A stretch of DNA of 64,000 nt from Leptasterias polaris (lineage: Eukaryota > Echinodermata > Asteroidea > Forcipulatida > Asteriidae). Shown here piece by piece: positions 11,137-24,062 of the stretch (positions are counted from its first letter, which is position 1; every line of letters starts with the position of its first letter). A program made the position numbers and the translations under genes. The notes under the pieces are model-generated. The model did not search any database and was not told the origin of the DNA. It worked only from the letters and a program-made list of their open reading frames with translations. The stretch spans positions 248,001 through 312,000 of the forward strand of contig JAZGTN010000029.1 in assembly GCA_037783415.1 (NCBI GenBank). Reading direction: 5' to 3'.

Positions 11137-14100
11137 TCAGCCGCAGTTCCCTGCATTGGAGTCTAGCCTGGGTATCTTGCGGGCTGGGGAGGTGTCAGAC
11201 TCCATGTTTGCACTCGATGTGTCTCGCTTCTTTTGATTATTCTACGGAAATAATAAAAAATAATAAGATTGATTTATTTCTTTATATTTTTTTAAAACTT
11301 GGATTCAGGGACCTTATGAAAACATCAAAAAGATGAAAAGCGACCCATAGCAAAAGCTAGAATCAAGTTGCATAAAAGAACTACAAAAAGGAGTATTGAC
11401 CAATAGAATATTTGTATGAAACAGTGAGAAACTAGGGAAGTGAAGCTGGTGGTAATGGAGTCATGGAAACCTACTGCTAATGGACGAGAGCCCTATTGTC
11501 TGACTAGGTGTGCCGTTCACCCACACTTTACGGGCCCGGACCCCGTAAGCTATCAATTCCCAGGTCACCATCTCCTAGTCAGACACTTAGGTACACCATA
11601 ACCACCAGCGCCTCACGCTGATCCCAACCCAAGGCGCTTCACAACATTAACATTTCATAAAAGAGTAAAAAGAGACTAAATATAAAAAGAACTGTACAAG
11701 TAACCCTATATAAACAGAGAAAAAAAGCAATGCTATGGTACATTCGTACAGCAAAACAGTTTTTAAAGATCCAAAACACAAAACCAGCAGTTATTACAAA
11801 AATAACCTATAGGCCTAAAATAACCTATTACGCTGGAACCAAGACAATGAAGAAAAAAACAAAAATTTAAATAAATAAATATTAAAACCTGTACATGTCT
11901 GTACACTGTTGCTTCACTTCATGATGTCATGTTGTAGCATAGTAAACAGTGCAGCTACATAAACCATTAAAACACCATGTGAAAGATAAAGAAGCATCAG
12001 ACAGTAGGAGGGTTAACAGTGGATTAGAGTGGAACGTACTCTTCCCAAACCATTGTACCATCCTTCACAATGCCTCATCCTCAAAGGATATGATATTTAC
12101 TGCTGAATGAATGGAACGGACTCCCAGAGAAAAAAAAATCAGACACCCTCCAGTCATAACAGATCAGCTTACCTTCTTGTCCCATTGTTGGTGAAGATAT
12201 CGCAGCAGAATATTTGTCTTCTCTGTTGTGATGACTGAAATGACATTTAGAATAATCACAATGAGTAAATAGCTTAAAGATATTTTCATGATAAATGTGC
12301 CACATGTTGTATGTGTGTTGCACGTCATAGCCGAGTGGTCTAGAGCTTTAAACTCAATGTATACTGCCGCTAGGCTCCAAAATTTAACATAGGAGTCCTG
12401 TATACGGATAACTATAGGATCCTTCATACCATTGTTTCCAAAATATTCAATCTCCACCCCCGTGTTCAAAACTCCCATGAGTGATTTACTAGGATCTTTC
12501 CAACACCGTAACAGAACTCAACCCCCAAACTGTTGGACTCTGATTATAGTGGTATGCCTGATCCCATGAGTGATTTACGAGGATCCTTCCTAACTCTTAC
12601 AAATTTCTACACCATTATGGTAACTTAACACCCAAAACTGTCGGATTTAGTTAACTAACACCATCAAAGTCCAATGGAATCAAACAAAACATGCTGTTGT
12701 ATTTTTAAGGAATGGGGTGGTTAGGGTTAACTATTATCAATTATTATTATATATTTCTGGTAATGAAACAAAGGATGCCTCATAGATGAACTTCATCCCT
12801 GTGGCTTGCAAGGCTGAGGACACCTGTAAACAAGGGAGCTTGCCATGTGAGCCAGAAATACCAGAGTTAACCACTTCTCTTCCATGATAAGTGTTCTTGA
12901 TTCTTTTACAAGAGCTACCAATCCTATTACACAGGATTTAATGTCCCATCGGAAGGACAAAAGCAATTATGGTAAACAAATTTGCTCAATGACACAAGAC
13001 CGGGACTGGAACCCACACTCTGCTGATCAGAAACACCTGAACTTAAATCCGGTGCTCTTAACCGCTCAGCCATGACACGCCAAAATCTGTGGCTAGTCAC
13101 TGAATCATAACAATGTCATTATATACCCATTGTGTATAGAACAGGTTGGAGACCATGGAGTTGAGAGTGTGAGGTGTCCTTACCTTGGTCTGAAGGGAAA
13201 TCTTTCGTTGGGAGATACACAGCTGGTTTCTTACTCTGAAAGTGAAAAATAAAATTTCAGGAAATTATAGATCCATTTGAATGAGAACCTGAAAGATGTC
13301 CCTTTATGTAATGAAATAAGAGGTGATCCCTCCGCTGCCGCTTCCCAGGTTGTATCGCAAACTCGGGTGTGATCCCTGGCTACACAACAGTTACAGGTTT
13401 ATTGGCTTCTGATTGGCACCCCGGAACAAAGATAATGACAAAGTAGGGAGACCGCCAACATTAATGCTAGATACACATTAATCCGGAGAGCGCATGTTCA
13501 AATACCGCTCTAGTCAATGTCGCCCAGGCCTAATGTGCATGCTGATTTGACAGCTGGATGGCTGACGTTTTGATCCAACCGGACTTTCAATTGTGTAGCA
13601 AGCACAGGCAGGCACCTTCCGTGATACACTTTGTTTCACCAGTACAAATAGGGACACAAGGTACTAACAAACACGCTTCGCAATGTCCCTTTTTCTGTGG
13701 GTTATCCCTGGGGGATTACCCCAGTTCCAGACCTTTATCCTGTTGTTGTACGAATGTGGCATACAAGAAAATACAGGCTGCCACCACTGTTTATCATTAT
13801 ACTCGGCTCAATGGAAGGTAAGTCAGAGCGTTCCAAGATTCCATCATACCATGGCGGATTAACGGCTGTGGCTTACTTACGAGGCTCTGCGAATCACGGT
13901 GAGTGCCTACTCATATATTTTTCCCAGACAATATTAAATCCCGGTGCTTATTATAAGAACCTTTGGTCTCTTTCCTTTGTCAAAATTTCAGCAAATCACA
14001 GTTAGTGGCAAGGGTATTTTCATAGGGAAAACATTTCTCCAGAGGCTCCAAAAAAGTTCTGGGAAAAAAATGTGGGTGGGCACAAAACATATTTCCGAAT

Positions 14101-16097
14101 ATGACCTAAAGTGGTTAATACTCTGTTCATTGGTTTTTTTTATGGAAAAAATTATCTTCATTTGAGGGTACATAGTACTTAGTTTACTCACCGATCCTCG
14201 ACTTCCTTCACTGTGGAAGCGACTGAAGTTATTCTCATTGTGGCTCGGCAAGCCCCTCAACATTTCACTGACGCTCTGAAACAATCAACAGACATAAAGA
14301 TCGAAGGTTAGAGAAAAATCACAATAGCAAATAAATCTGACTAAATACGGCAACATTCATTATTAGATATTAAAGCACTAAGATGTGTACACACTCAGCG
14401 GAACTTATCAGGTCCCCCTACTTCATGGCACTGCTCAGGCTTGGAATTACACGGAGGCCACAGAGGCCGAGTTAATCAGTTTGGTCCCCATTAAATCTTA
14501 GCAGATGATTGTATCCTTGTTGTAAAGTTGAACCCGACAAAGTGTGGTTTCGAGCAAGATGTTAAGATGTGAACAAAAATTTAAACTTGTGACTCGAAAA
14601 GCATTTGATTTTCCCCAAAAATGTGTGGTGTTTTTACAACGAACTCCAACAGTAGGGCTATCTAGTACAAGTACAGTACTACAGTAGCACTCGATATGTA
14701 GGCCTAAGTTTCATGAACGAGAACAACGCGGATTAAAAATTACAGTGGTCAAAGAAATAGGATTGAATTGGTGCTAGGGCCAAGGATACGAAGTGGATTG
14801 GCCCTTTTTTTAAATATTGATTGGGCTATAGTATTTAAATAATTGCCCAGTTCCTCCTCACAGACATTCCCCCAGAGTTAAACAATACACTAAATTTAAT
14901 ACGATAATTGAAAATTTATTGTACCCCTCCCCTAGTTGCGATTATCATAACCCACCATGAGGATGGTGGGCCGGTTCTTGCCCACCTTGTTGGGCTGTAT
15001 ATGGCTCTCTTTTAACAACATCGGTCCTATCAAGACCGATGTTACTAGATAGCCCTATTTACCATTTGGCAATTTTTATCGATTTAAACTTTTTAAAATT
15101 CGCTGTAGGCCTACTTGTGGCCCTACTTGTCTTTAAATTAATTATATTTTGTCTCCTTTTACTCTTTAAGTAATTGTTATTGTTGTAAAGCGCCTCGGGG
15201 TTGGTTCAGCGTGAGGCGCTCTATAAATCTAACTATTATTATTATTGATTTTGGGTTGAACAAAATTATTAGTATTATTATTATTATAACAGCCCAACAA
15301 GGTGGGCTAGGTTGGTTCCGACCGTCGGAAGGATGGTGGGTTACTACCCCCCTCCCCTGCGTCCAACCTAATGCACATATCAATTGTAATCCCGGCCCTG
15401 GGGGACCCGGGACTAGCGGGGACTTGGCCGGGGATGTAAAAATGGCTTGGCGTCATAGTCCCTGCCATGCCCCGCTACTGCCCGGCCGGGGCGGGGCACT
15501 TGTTTTTGTACATCCCCCGCATGATCCCGGCCCAGGCATGCGGGGCATTTATAACAACCCCCGCACGATCCCGGCCCCGGCATGCGGGGCATTTATAACA
15601 ACCCCCGCACGATCCCGGCCCCGACCACCATGCAGGGCATTTGTCACACACTCCACGATCCGCTATTGTCCCGGTAGGGCGGGGAAACAAATGGTACAAC
15701 CTCGGCAAAGTCCCCGCTATTTTCCAGGTAGGGCGGGGAAACAAATTGTACAACCTCGGCAAAGACCCCGCTATTGTCCCAGTAGGGCGGGGAAACAATT
15801 TGTACAACCTCGGCAAAGACCCCGCTATTGTCCCGGCTAGCGGGGTACAGTTCTTTGCACATCCCCGTCTATGTCCCGGCTACCTCTGCCAAAGTCCCGG
15901 GTCCCCCAGGGCCGGGACTACAATTGATACGTGCATAAGCAGCATGTACAACCTCTACTCACTCAAGTCTAGACTACACAATAAAAAAAAATTATAGGCT
16001 GGGGCCCTGGGCTTGTTCTTAATTAATTGTCTTTTTCTCTTATTTTATAAACTGTTGCTGTGTAACTGTAACTTAACCATTTACAATAACATACCAT
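11137..16097 (-). CDS. DDA1: DDA1, DET1- and DDB1-associated protein 1
   Basis: DDA1 is a small subunit of the DDB1-CUL4 ubiquitin ligase (DDD/E2 complexes). Five minus-strand exons join in phase to 101 residues, against 102 in human: 16097-16095 (start ATG only), 14275-14192 (contains LRGLPSHNENNFSRFHSEG), 13235-13184 (SKKPAVYLPTKDFPSDQ), 12234-12173 (TEKTNILLRYLHQQWDKK, the family signature), and 11241-11137 (NNQKKRD... ending PRLDSNAGNCG and TGA). All junctions have GT/AG. The basic C-terminal tail keeps the ARK.PRLDS pattern. The start is the least certain part: an ATG directly followed by GTATGT gives phase 0 into exon 2, but an in-frame ATG inside exon 2 is the alternative. Introns 1-4 carry a SINE and two TIR elements. 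Confidence 0.95.
12735..13082 (-). mobile_element. tRNA-derived SINE (family A), near full length, in DDA1 intron 3
   Basis: The minus strand starts GGCGTGTCATGGCTGAGCGG, which looks like a class II (Leu/Ser-type) tRNA head, then GTGGGTTCCAGTCCC as B box at about 13005-13020. The body contains ccaatcctattacacaggat and ends in a (t/a)ttattat tract. A second copy of similar length and opposite orientation is at 35718-36070. It lies between DDA1 exons 3 and 4. Confidence 0.85.
13390..13530 (+). mobile_element. tRNA-derived SINE fragment (family B), in DDA1 intron 2
   Basis: The stretch ttggcttctgattggcaccc, then agggagaccgccaacattaa, then an attaatccggagagcgcatg head and B-box-like GTTCAAATACC matches the inverted copy at 38865-39015 along its length. 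It is a degraded SINE. Confidence 0.6.
14946..15348. mobile_element. TIR element enclosing a LINE-like 3' tail
   Basis: The blocks cccaccatgaggatggtggg / gcccaccttgttgggctgt near 14950-15000 recur inverted at about 15290-15345 (acagcccaacaaggtgggct / aggatggtgggtt). Between them is a segment ending in gtaaagcgcctcgggg, then gtgaggcgctctataaat and (att)n, which resembles the 3' tail of a CR1/L2-like LINE. This is a composite of at least two repeats in DDA1 intron 1. Confidence 0.6.
15377..15928. mobile_element. GC-rich foldback element with internal minisatellite
   Basis: The ends form an inverted repeat of about 35 bp with one mismatch: left atcaattgtaatcccggccc then tgggggacccgggac, right its inverse ending in ctacaattgat. 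Inside are two tandem blocks: about 15520-15650 with repeats of cccgcacgatcccggccccg, and about 15655-15840 with three to four 59-60-bp units containing ggtagggcggggaaacaa and tacaacctcggcaaag. It is far more GC-rich than its surroundings and has no protein-coding signal. It sits in DDA1 intron 1. Confidence 0.8.
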
Positions 16098-16934
16098 CTT
16101 GATTTGAATACTTTACGGAATACTTGCTGAGCAGAGACCAAAGACGAAAGCAGGCCTCTCTGTCTCACAGAGTCACAGTCACACTGTCACTTAGTCCAAA
16201 AACATGGAGGGCTGATTAGGCAGCAACAGTCACTCAGTCAGCAGACTACCCTTGTCGGTTTCTCTATGGTCGCCGGTTTAACTCAACGACCAGAAACTGG
16301 TCACAATGTTCTACTTTGTTCGACGACCAACAGCTACATGAAACAGACGTCGATTTGCAATACAATGTTAAGCCTAATTGGTATTCGTTGTTAGGGTAAA
16401 CTAATTGCAAACTTTCTCGATAAACCTCAAAGAAATAACAGCAACTTTACGCTGCAGTTTGTACGTGCATATGAGCGGGTTGATTTTTGACACACATCAT
16501 AGGCTTTTACGCGCAATGTCGACAGCTAGCATGATATGCAGAGCTAGAGAGAGACATTGTGCAAAGAGTTGGCGGGAGGGGGCAGTATTCACAAACAACC
16601 CGTGCGTGGTGCGGGTGTGTGACACGGGGGTGGCGCTTGGACTTTACACCAATGATAATTCTTATAAATTTGATTAACGTAATCAAATTAAATCCTAATT
16701 GGACAAATAGTTAAATAAATAAATGGTGCTTGTAATTACTTAAAAGCAACTTTCCATTGATTTGACTTTCTTTGTGATGGAAAGTCTTGGTAAGAAAAAA
16801 AAAAAAAAAAACAACTTTGGCGCTCATATATTTCATTTTTTTAATAAAACAAATGAATAAGATTCCTTTTTGCTATTGTTAACAGAATTATATATAAAAA
16901 TTCCCAATGAGAAGATAGTAACAAACAATAATCA

Positions 16935-17110
16935 GGTTGGCTCAGTGATTTCTCTTCCTGCTTTTCATCTCAGTGGGACCCTGGTTTGAATCCCACCTCA
17001 GACCGGAGCCTTGCATGTGGATTGGGTTTTCACTCCCTACCTGACTGCATGGGTCCCCCCCCCCCCCCCCCCTTATTAACAGGTCTGGCACAGTTAGGTA
17101 CTTTTAGACT
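16935..17110 (+). mobile_element. tRNA-derived SINE (family D)
   Basis: The plus-strand head ggttggctcagtgatttctc, B-box-like CTGGTTTGAATCCCAC at about 16982-16997, and a short body are followed by a pure C run of 17 or so. A relative lies inverted at about 8930-9090. The tRNA fold is not intact. Confidence 0.6.
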
Positions 17111-19534
17111 GTTTTGTATGTATCCTTCAATGTTAATCCTTGTTAAGTAGTTGCTATACAATTCCTGGGGGAAAACCGGGAGAGCTGGTCCTTGATGGAT
17201 TTTTGTGTGTGAAAAAAAAAACCCAAAACAATGGTAACAAGACAGTTGGCATGGTAATTGGCTGGATGTCGTTTGGGAATTTGGAATTTTTACATAAAAA
17301 TAAAATAAAAAAATGGCGGAGTACTGACTGTTTAATTAAAAACGGACACTTGATGGTATCATGCAACACAAAGAGTGAAAAGGTTTTTCCTCTCATAAAT
17401 TGCAGGCAGAACAAACTAAAAGTATTAAATGCATTAAAGTAAAAATACATCAATAATAATCATAAAATACCCACCCACTTACAAGGAAACACAACAGACC
17501 ACAAACAACACATGTATCTTCAATAATATTATAATTTTATATACTATTTCTCCTTTTTATGTAATTTCAAAATTGTAAAAAATAAAGTGACAATTATTAG
17601 GAATACTTTTGTGAGAGGGTTTGGCATTCAGAAGCCCATACACCTGTTAATTATTGTGCTGGAAAAAAGTAAGTGCATTAAAAATCAAGTAGAGACTGAA
17701 GTAAATGTGACACTCCATGGAAAATCAGACACTTTCTGTCAAAACTCCACACAAGGTTTATCTGCCCATTCCCACATGGGTAAGTCTTAGCTTGGGTAAA
17801 AAAATAAGGCCATTAACAATTTTTCCAATAATACCACAGGTCATTTTAGTTGGCCAGGACAACTACTTTCACTTAATGGATCGAGGGGACTTCTTGCCAT
17901 AGCCAATAACTGTTTTGGTTGAATTGGCCATTGGTCAATGACCGAAACAGTTTTTGGTCATGACTGGCAAATCCCACCCCAGTTTAGGGCTTACAAGATC
18001 AGTGCTTCTCAACATCAGTCCTGGAATCATGGCCTCTGTTACCCTGATCTTAGTCTTGTTTCCCATAAACTGTACGATTTTCCAATGGAAGTTCCCTTTT
18101 CAATTAACGGTCTTGTCTTCTCAAATATGAAATTCCAAGCCTGCAACACATAGAAAGACATCACATCACATTGATATCATGGCTGGTTGCATTCGCTTTC
18201 AATGCGATTTCCTTATTTCAAAGAACTGTCTGATTTTGATGTAGGGTGTCACAAATTATTGTACAAATAGCATTGTCACATCTTTGTTTTTACATAAGAA
18301 CAGGTGTAATTGGTTTGTTTTAAAATATCGGTAATTACTGCTTGCTCCATGATTCAAGTCTACATTACTTTTAACAATTAAAAGGCAATCAAGTAGTTGG
18401 AATGTATTTTATAAACAAACTTGTAGAATGGTCTTTAGAAACCTTTTTGTGCTTAGAATAGTTTAATTTGTTTTCTTATACCTACATTAATAAAATATAA
18501 ACATGAGTCAATGATAGTACTTCTAAACCTTGTTGGTGCAAATCCCTAAATTAAAACAAAATTAAACTATGTAGTTTAAGTGTCTGTGAATAGGTTACAT
18601 ATTAAAGTGAGAATGTGAGACACAACAAGAATCAAGATAAGGTATGGCATTGGTAATATTTGTAAAACTTATTGTGAGCATACTCTTTCTCAAAATCAAG
18701 ATAAAGTAAAATTTACTCCTTTCATTTCAAGGCACTGTACAGCAAATCTGTCAGCTTATAGGTTTTCCCATTCAATTTCATCAAAATCTCTCAACCCCTA
18801 ATTCAAGTTATTACTGACTGGTTTGTGGCTTCCATGATGAAATAGTGGTGTCATCTATTCAGTGTTGATCGCTACAATAAATGTATAACAACGTCTTGCA
18901 CCAAGACTCCTAATTTCAATCAAACTAGGGTTTCTTTTTAGCTACATTTGCATTGAATTTCCTTGTTGTGCACACAAGAGTTAATTCTTTTCATTTAGGT
19001 TTGTTTTAGTCATTCTATCTAATTTATAGTCAATCAAGGCAACATTTTCACAATTCTTCAATTGAGTTTCTACTACCTAATTACAGTTCATGAAACTGAA
19101 TGGTTGACCAGCCTCTAGCTGCTGTCTTTTACAAAATTGAAAGATCTTTTCAAACTTATGAATTTGAATGATCTTATTTGATAAGTTAATGCAAAACTGT
19201 TGAAATTGACTTACTCCTTTTGACTGTTGAATGCTGATGCAACGGAGCATTCATTTTCAAACAAAGTTATAATGAACTAGGTGTTACTAAATTGAATGAG
19301 GTTTTGTTGAAATTGGCCGGGAAAACCTACACAACTTGACAAAAGACTTGACACAAATTAATTTGGGATGTGGAAAACATTGAAAGGTGACATAATTAAA
19401 ACAATTATGGAAGAACTTTGAGGAGAATTATGCCCTCCTCAGCTGTTATCACAGTGTTCACAGAATTTGTTAAAATAAAGTTGTGCACAACATTGTAAGA
19501 TTGATTGAAAATATAAAAGTGTCATTTACATGTA

Positions 19535-19925
19535 CTCATGCTGCAGCTTATCAGTGGAATCACCTGCCAACCAACCTTCGTCAAGCAGAATCACTGAACA
19601 CTTTCAAAACTCTCCTCAAGACTCACTTATTTTCGACTTAAGTAATTTTTGTGTGTTTATAAGTGCAGCCATTGCTTTGTTTTATGAATGCTTGGGGGAC
19701 TTTTAGACAATTTGTGTTCTTCTTTTTAAACCTACTTTTAGTCTAGCTTGCTTCCGTGTTTAATTACTTGGCTACATTATGTACACTTTTTAGTATTTTA
19801 AATTGTTTTATTTGTATATTGTTTTGGTATTTTATTGTAGAGGTTTCTCAGTCTTTTGTAAGGCGCTTTGAGGTATTTTTTTACATAAGGCGCCATATAA
19901 ATGCATTTTATTATTATTATTATTA
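19535..19925 (+). pseudogene. CR1/L2-type LINE 3' end: RT C-terminus plus 3' UTR tail
   Basis: The plus-strand frame from about 19541 reads AAYQWNHLPTNLRQAESLNT, then FKTLLKTHLF and a stop at about 19638-19640. This W(N)xLPxxLRxAxSLxxFKxxLKTHLF pattern is the usual C-terminus of non-LTR reverse transcriptases of the CR1/L2/Jockey kind. The 3' UTR ends in the matching tail gtaaggcgctttgagg, then gcgccatataaatgc and (att)n at 19908-19925. It is a 5'-truncated dead copy. Confidence 0.8.
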
Positions 19926-20654
19926 TATTATACATGGTATAAAGCTTGTATTGGTGGAAAACTTCCCTTGACATATTTTTGATTGAAATGTTCCAGTTTT
20001 TGAGGAATGAGTATAACATTTAGATTTGATCTCGCAAATCCACGACCCTAAGTTTGAAAAAGTTAAAACCCATCAGTTTTGTTTACTAGTTTCTTGTGAC
20101 TCAGATGACCAATTGAGGGTAAAATTTTCACAGGTTGTGACTTTCTTATTTCATGTAAATGTTGGATCACATAAATGGCAGATACTGATCTCTGATAATC
20201 ACCAATGTAATTTTCTGTGTGCTTTTAAGGAAACATGGTTTAAATGCTGCATGGTAATTTTTTAAAATTTGTATTTAAAAATGTTGTACCTGGTTCTTTT
20301 AACGAGTATTAAAAAAACCAACTCAAACCACACTGAGGCATTGCGGGAATCATAAAGAATTAATAAAAATCACTATCAATAATTCAACACATCTATGAAA
20401 ATGGTACATCCTGCAAAACACAATTATATAATAATACAAAATTATCTGTACAAATAAGTTAACACATCTTAAATTTTGTAAAAATCGGTACCAAAGTATA
20501 ACCCTACCTTCAACTGACAATTTAGCACGTTATCGTTAAATCTGCCATATAATTCAAAATACTTGTAGAATGTGTACCTTTACTTTTACCTGAGTGCACT
20601 TAATTTAAGCTAAAAAATACTGAAACGTCAAGAATATAATTGTGTTCATCTGTT

Positions 20655-21727
20655 ACTTAAAGGTGCTGTATACGTTTGGTAATTGGAGCCTACTGATTGT
20701 GTTAATCCTATGAAAATGTAGGTATATACAATAAAACTAACGTTTTTGAGATATCACTGAAAAACCGGAGCGAATGTTTCCACGCAGGAAGAATATTCCC
20801 AATAGACTGTGCAAGTCTCGCGCGTATCCGAACGAGAAAACACGTCAAACGAAGAACATTTTTATTTCTGAAATAAAATTTTTGTTTTAAATTATATCTC
20901 ATGACAAAATCTGAACAACAAAAATAAATCATTACAATTTTATGAAAAGTTTTAGCTTTTGAAAAAATACACAACAGTGTGTTAATTATTATTTAAAAAG
21001 AAATTAAAACTCTGGGACAAGGATGCTTATTTGATGTTAACTTTTTAGAAACCCCTTACGTGGATTCGTGATGGTCAAACAGGTTTAAAATTGACCCGTA
21101 TCGCAGTTTAGAGGATGCTGACGCCTCAACAACCATATACTGCAATGAAAAGGGTTTGCTTTGCAATTACGGCATCTGGCGGTTATAACAGCGCATCCAA
21201 AACAAGCGTTTACATAAGTTTTATGATCGGAGGCGAGCACAAAATTCTTAATTTTTTGCAATAACCGGAAGCTGAGGTCAAGTTTAATTATCGGGTTTTC
21301 TTCGTTATATTTTTGAATTGGTTTTACTTTCATATTTTGTTATCACTTAGTATTACATTCCCAACAACATGTATACTTTTCTAGGTCATATAACCTACGT
21401 TAAACTAAAATAATTGACGAAACAAAATCTCGCCCACGTAAAACTCCATATGGTTGGGACCACTATGGTCCCGGAAGTTCGAATGCGCGCGAGACTTGCA
21501 CAGTCTATAGGAATACACAGTCTGAGAAGCGTTTCTGACAGAAACGCTTCTCAGATTCAAATTTTGGGGAATAAAAAGTGATATATTTTTCCATAACCGT
21601 AGTACTTCGAAGTTAAAAGTTTCTCAAATTTCATTATACTACCCAAAGCTGCTGTACTTCTTACCAAGTAAGTTTTTATTGCCATTAATTTTCAGAGTCA
21701 TTACCAAAAGTGTAATGTGCCTTTAAG
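20655..21727. mobile_element. MITE family with ttaaagg...tttggtaat ends, long composite copy
   Basis: It starts ttaaaggtgctgtatacgtt and ends with the inverse-type accaaaagtgtaatgtgcct then ttaagg. Near the left end is gactgtgcaagtctcgcgcg, and near the right end the inverse cgcgcgagacttgcacagtc (about 20805 and 21487). The outer 180-240 bp match both halves of the 24680-25082 element, so this is either an element with long foldback arms or a copy interrupted by about 660 bp of other DNA. It has no coding capacity. Confidence 0.7.
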
Positions 21728-22032
21728 GCGGTGACAGCAAATACCCTAAATATAAAAATTCAATATTTGTTATAACTATGCTTTTGTATGAATACAAAAG
21801 GTTGAAATACTTATAACGAGGTAACTTTCCTTGTTACTCCCCAAAGGTACATTCATATACTGTGTCAGAGTAGAATACATAGTGCATACATGATTATTGC
21901 CAGCTCTTTGCATTTTCTGTAGTGAAAAAAATCAATGATTTCCATTAAGATTTAGGCCTTTAATTTGCAGCAGGAAATGTACAATTATAAGGAATGTTAG
22001 TGTGAAAGTGCATTTAAAAAAAAAAGTACATG

Positions 22033-22397
22033 CTTAAAGGCCCTGTACACTATTGGTAGATCGAAAAACACAAATGTTCACAGAATCACACATAACTTAC
22101 ATGATTTAAAGTAAGTAATGGTAGAAAGGGTTCCTTAAAATATTTCTGCCTAAAATGCTATCGTTTCTGAGAAATGAGTAAAACAATAGTTTTTATCACG
22201 CGTGATAATAAACTCGATGTTTGAAAAACAGAAAACACATAAGGTCTCTTTTCACTATTTTCTCGTGACCTCGATGACCAATTGAAATTTTCACAGGTTT
22301 GTTATTTCATGTGTGTGGTTGATCACACAAAACATGAACACTATCTGTGACTATTTTGTCAGCTCTACCAATCCTATATAATACCTTTAAACAAGGT
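22033..22397. mobile_element. MITE, same broad family (ttaaaggccctgtacac...accaatcc)
   Basis: The left end ttaaaggccctgtacactat and right end ccaatcctatataataccttt are imperfect inverted repeats. The body contains atcacgcgtgataa, also seen inverted at about 53012-53025 inside the FMO intron. Non-coding. Confidence 0.6.
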
Positions 22398-24062
22398 AAA
22401 AATACTATGTAAAGGCACTAATGTAAGATGTTGCTACTATTTTTCTGCATAATGGTTCTCTACAGAACATACATGAAAATGTTGTGTATTAATAAAAATA
22501 CATTTTGAAACGAGCTAATAAGCTACAAGTAAGACTTTTAAGTCTGATTGATAGTAGAAGCAGACTAGGCTAAACCAAGTAACATGAATGCTGTTCACTG
22601 TCAAAATACTGTTCTCCTGAGATGTTTTTGTTGTTGTAAATTTACATTTTCAAAATAGAAAAAAATTTGACATGAGGATCACGAAACTTACATGAAATGT
22701 TCCTGCATTAACTCTTTCAGTTCTAAGGTTGTACATGTAAGATCTATTTTTATGTACTCAAAAAGTGTCATCAATCAGATCATACATGTATGACCCATAA
22801 TATACATGTTATTACGAGAGGGCATTATCACTCAAGAAATAGTATTGACTTCGGGGTGTACCAAGGCAACACAAACCAGCAAGATAGGTTTTGTTTGGTG
22901 AGAAAGACTTTTTTATACAGAATTTCGGAAAACCTTAAAAAGCTAGGCACTTTAGGTTCAATACGGGAAAAAAAGCGGGTACTGAAAGAGTTAATTATCA
23001 AGTGCATAGAAATAAAAACCGGAGAGAGGTGAGTGAGTCAGATGTCAGACCACTTTACCCTGACAGACTAGGCACTGTTGCTCGCATATTGGCCTCAATC
23101 CTCCCGTAACTTCTTCTCCTGTGTCACTCCACACCAAATTGTTTGGACTTAAATAAGATTGGTATGCCTGGCCCTGTGATAAGCACTTGTTATTTGGGCC
23201 TACTGGTTCCAGTCCTTCACTTTGGCGCTTGGACACTCTACAAAGATTTGGGACTGTAACAGATGGATGAGCGCTTCAATTTTATTCTTATTACGCCACT
23301 TTTTCTAAGCAGGTGTGGCAAAATAATATCACATATTTGGCAAATTTCATCTGGTGCTCTAATACATGTATGTTAAATGGTGTTCTTCCCTTTCCCATAG
23401 TATCTTCATTGTGTTCTGGGAATCTCAGAAATTCTGCAGAGGATTTTCTGGGGGTACTTCTCTGAAAGAGGGAAAGAGTGTGCTTGGGTATACAGGCATG
23501 ATATTTGGCCCTTGGAACAAAAGTAGGTCAAAGTAGCACAAGGGCTGGACTACATATTGTATAGGCTTTTATATAGTTTTCCTGATGGTTAATAAACATT
23601 TTGCTGACCTTTCTGAGTGCGAACAAAACAAAATCTGAAAACCTGACCAAAGTCATGAAAGTAAGAAGAATATCATGCCTGGATATAGGAACATTTAGGG
23701 GGGGGGGGGTCCTTCTGTCACATACTGGGCATGATATACAAAGGTTGTCATACTAATACTTCGCAAAATACTGTTGACCAATAACATTTGCCACCTGCGT
23801 GTCACATGATATTATTTGTCAAACAGGTGTGTCGTGTGATATCAAAGCGCAGCGTCCACAGCAGGACAAAGATGGCAGTCAAGCTCAAAGCTCTCCTGAC
23901 TCTCAGAGCTCTCCTGACTCTACTTCTACGGTTATACGATACAGACTTGTTTTGTATGTGGCAGTCATGTGACATTCATTATATGGTGCCACATGACATA
24001 AGTTTACCTGAAGTGTACTATCTGCGTGTACTATCTTGTGACACACACACGCGCTGTTCCTG

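Larger units (their letters stand above)
16098..24062. other. Intergenic region between DDA1 and ABHD8
   Basis: No coding exon was recognised. Contents are the likely DDA1 5' UTR/promoter (just right of 16097), a SINE (16935-17110) followed by a poly-C run (about 17057-17073), a LINE 3' end (19535-19925), two MITE-like elements (20655-21727, 22033-22397), and homopolymer runs near 16797 and 23700. 17150-19500 shows nothing I can name. A minus-strand AATAAA at about 23280 could serve ABHD8. Confidence 0.55.

Noticed and set aside
15211..15840. 209-codon plus-strand ORF
   Set aside because: It runs through a TIR element, a LINE-like tail and a GC-rich minisatellite; openness follows from high GC and repeated units.
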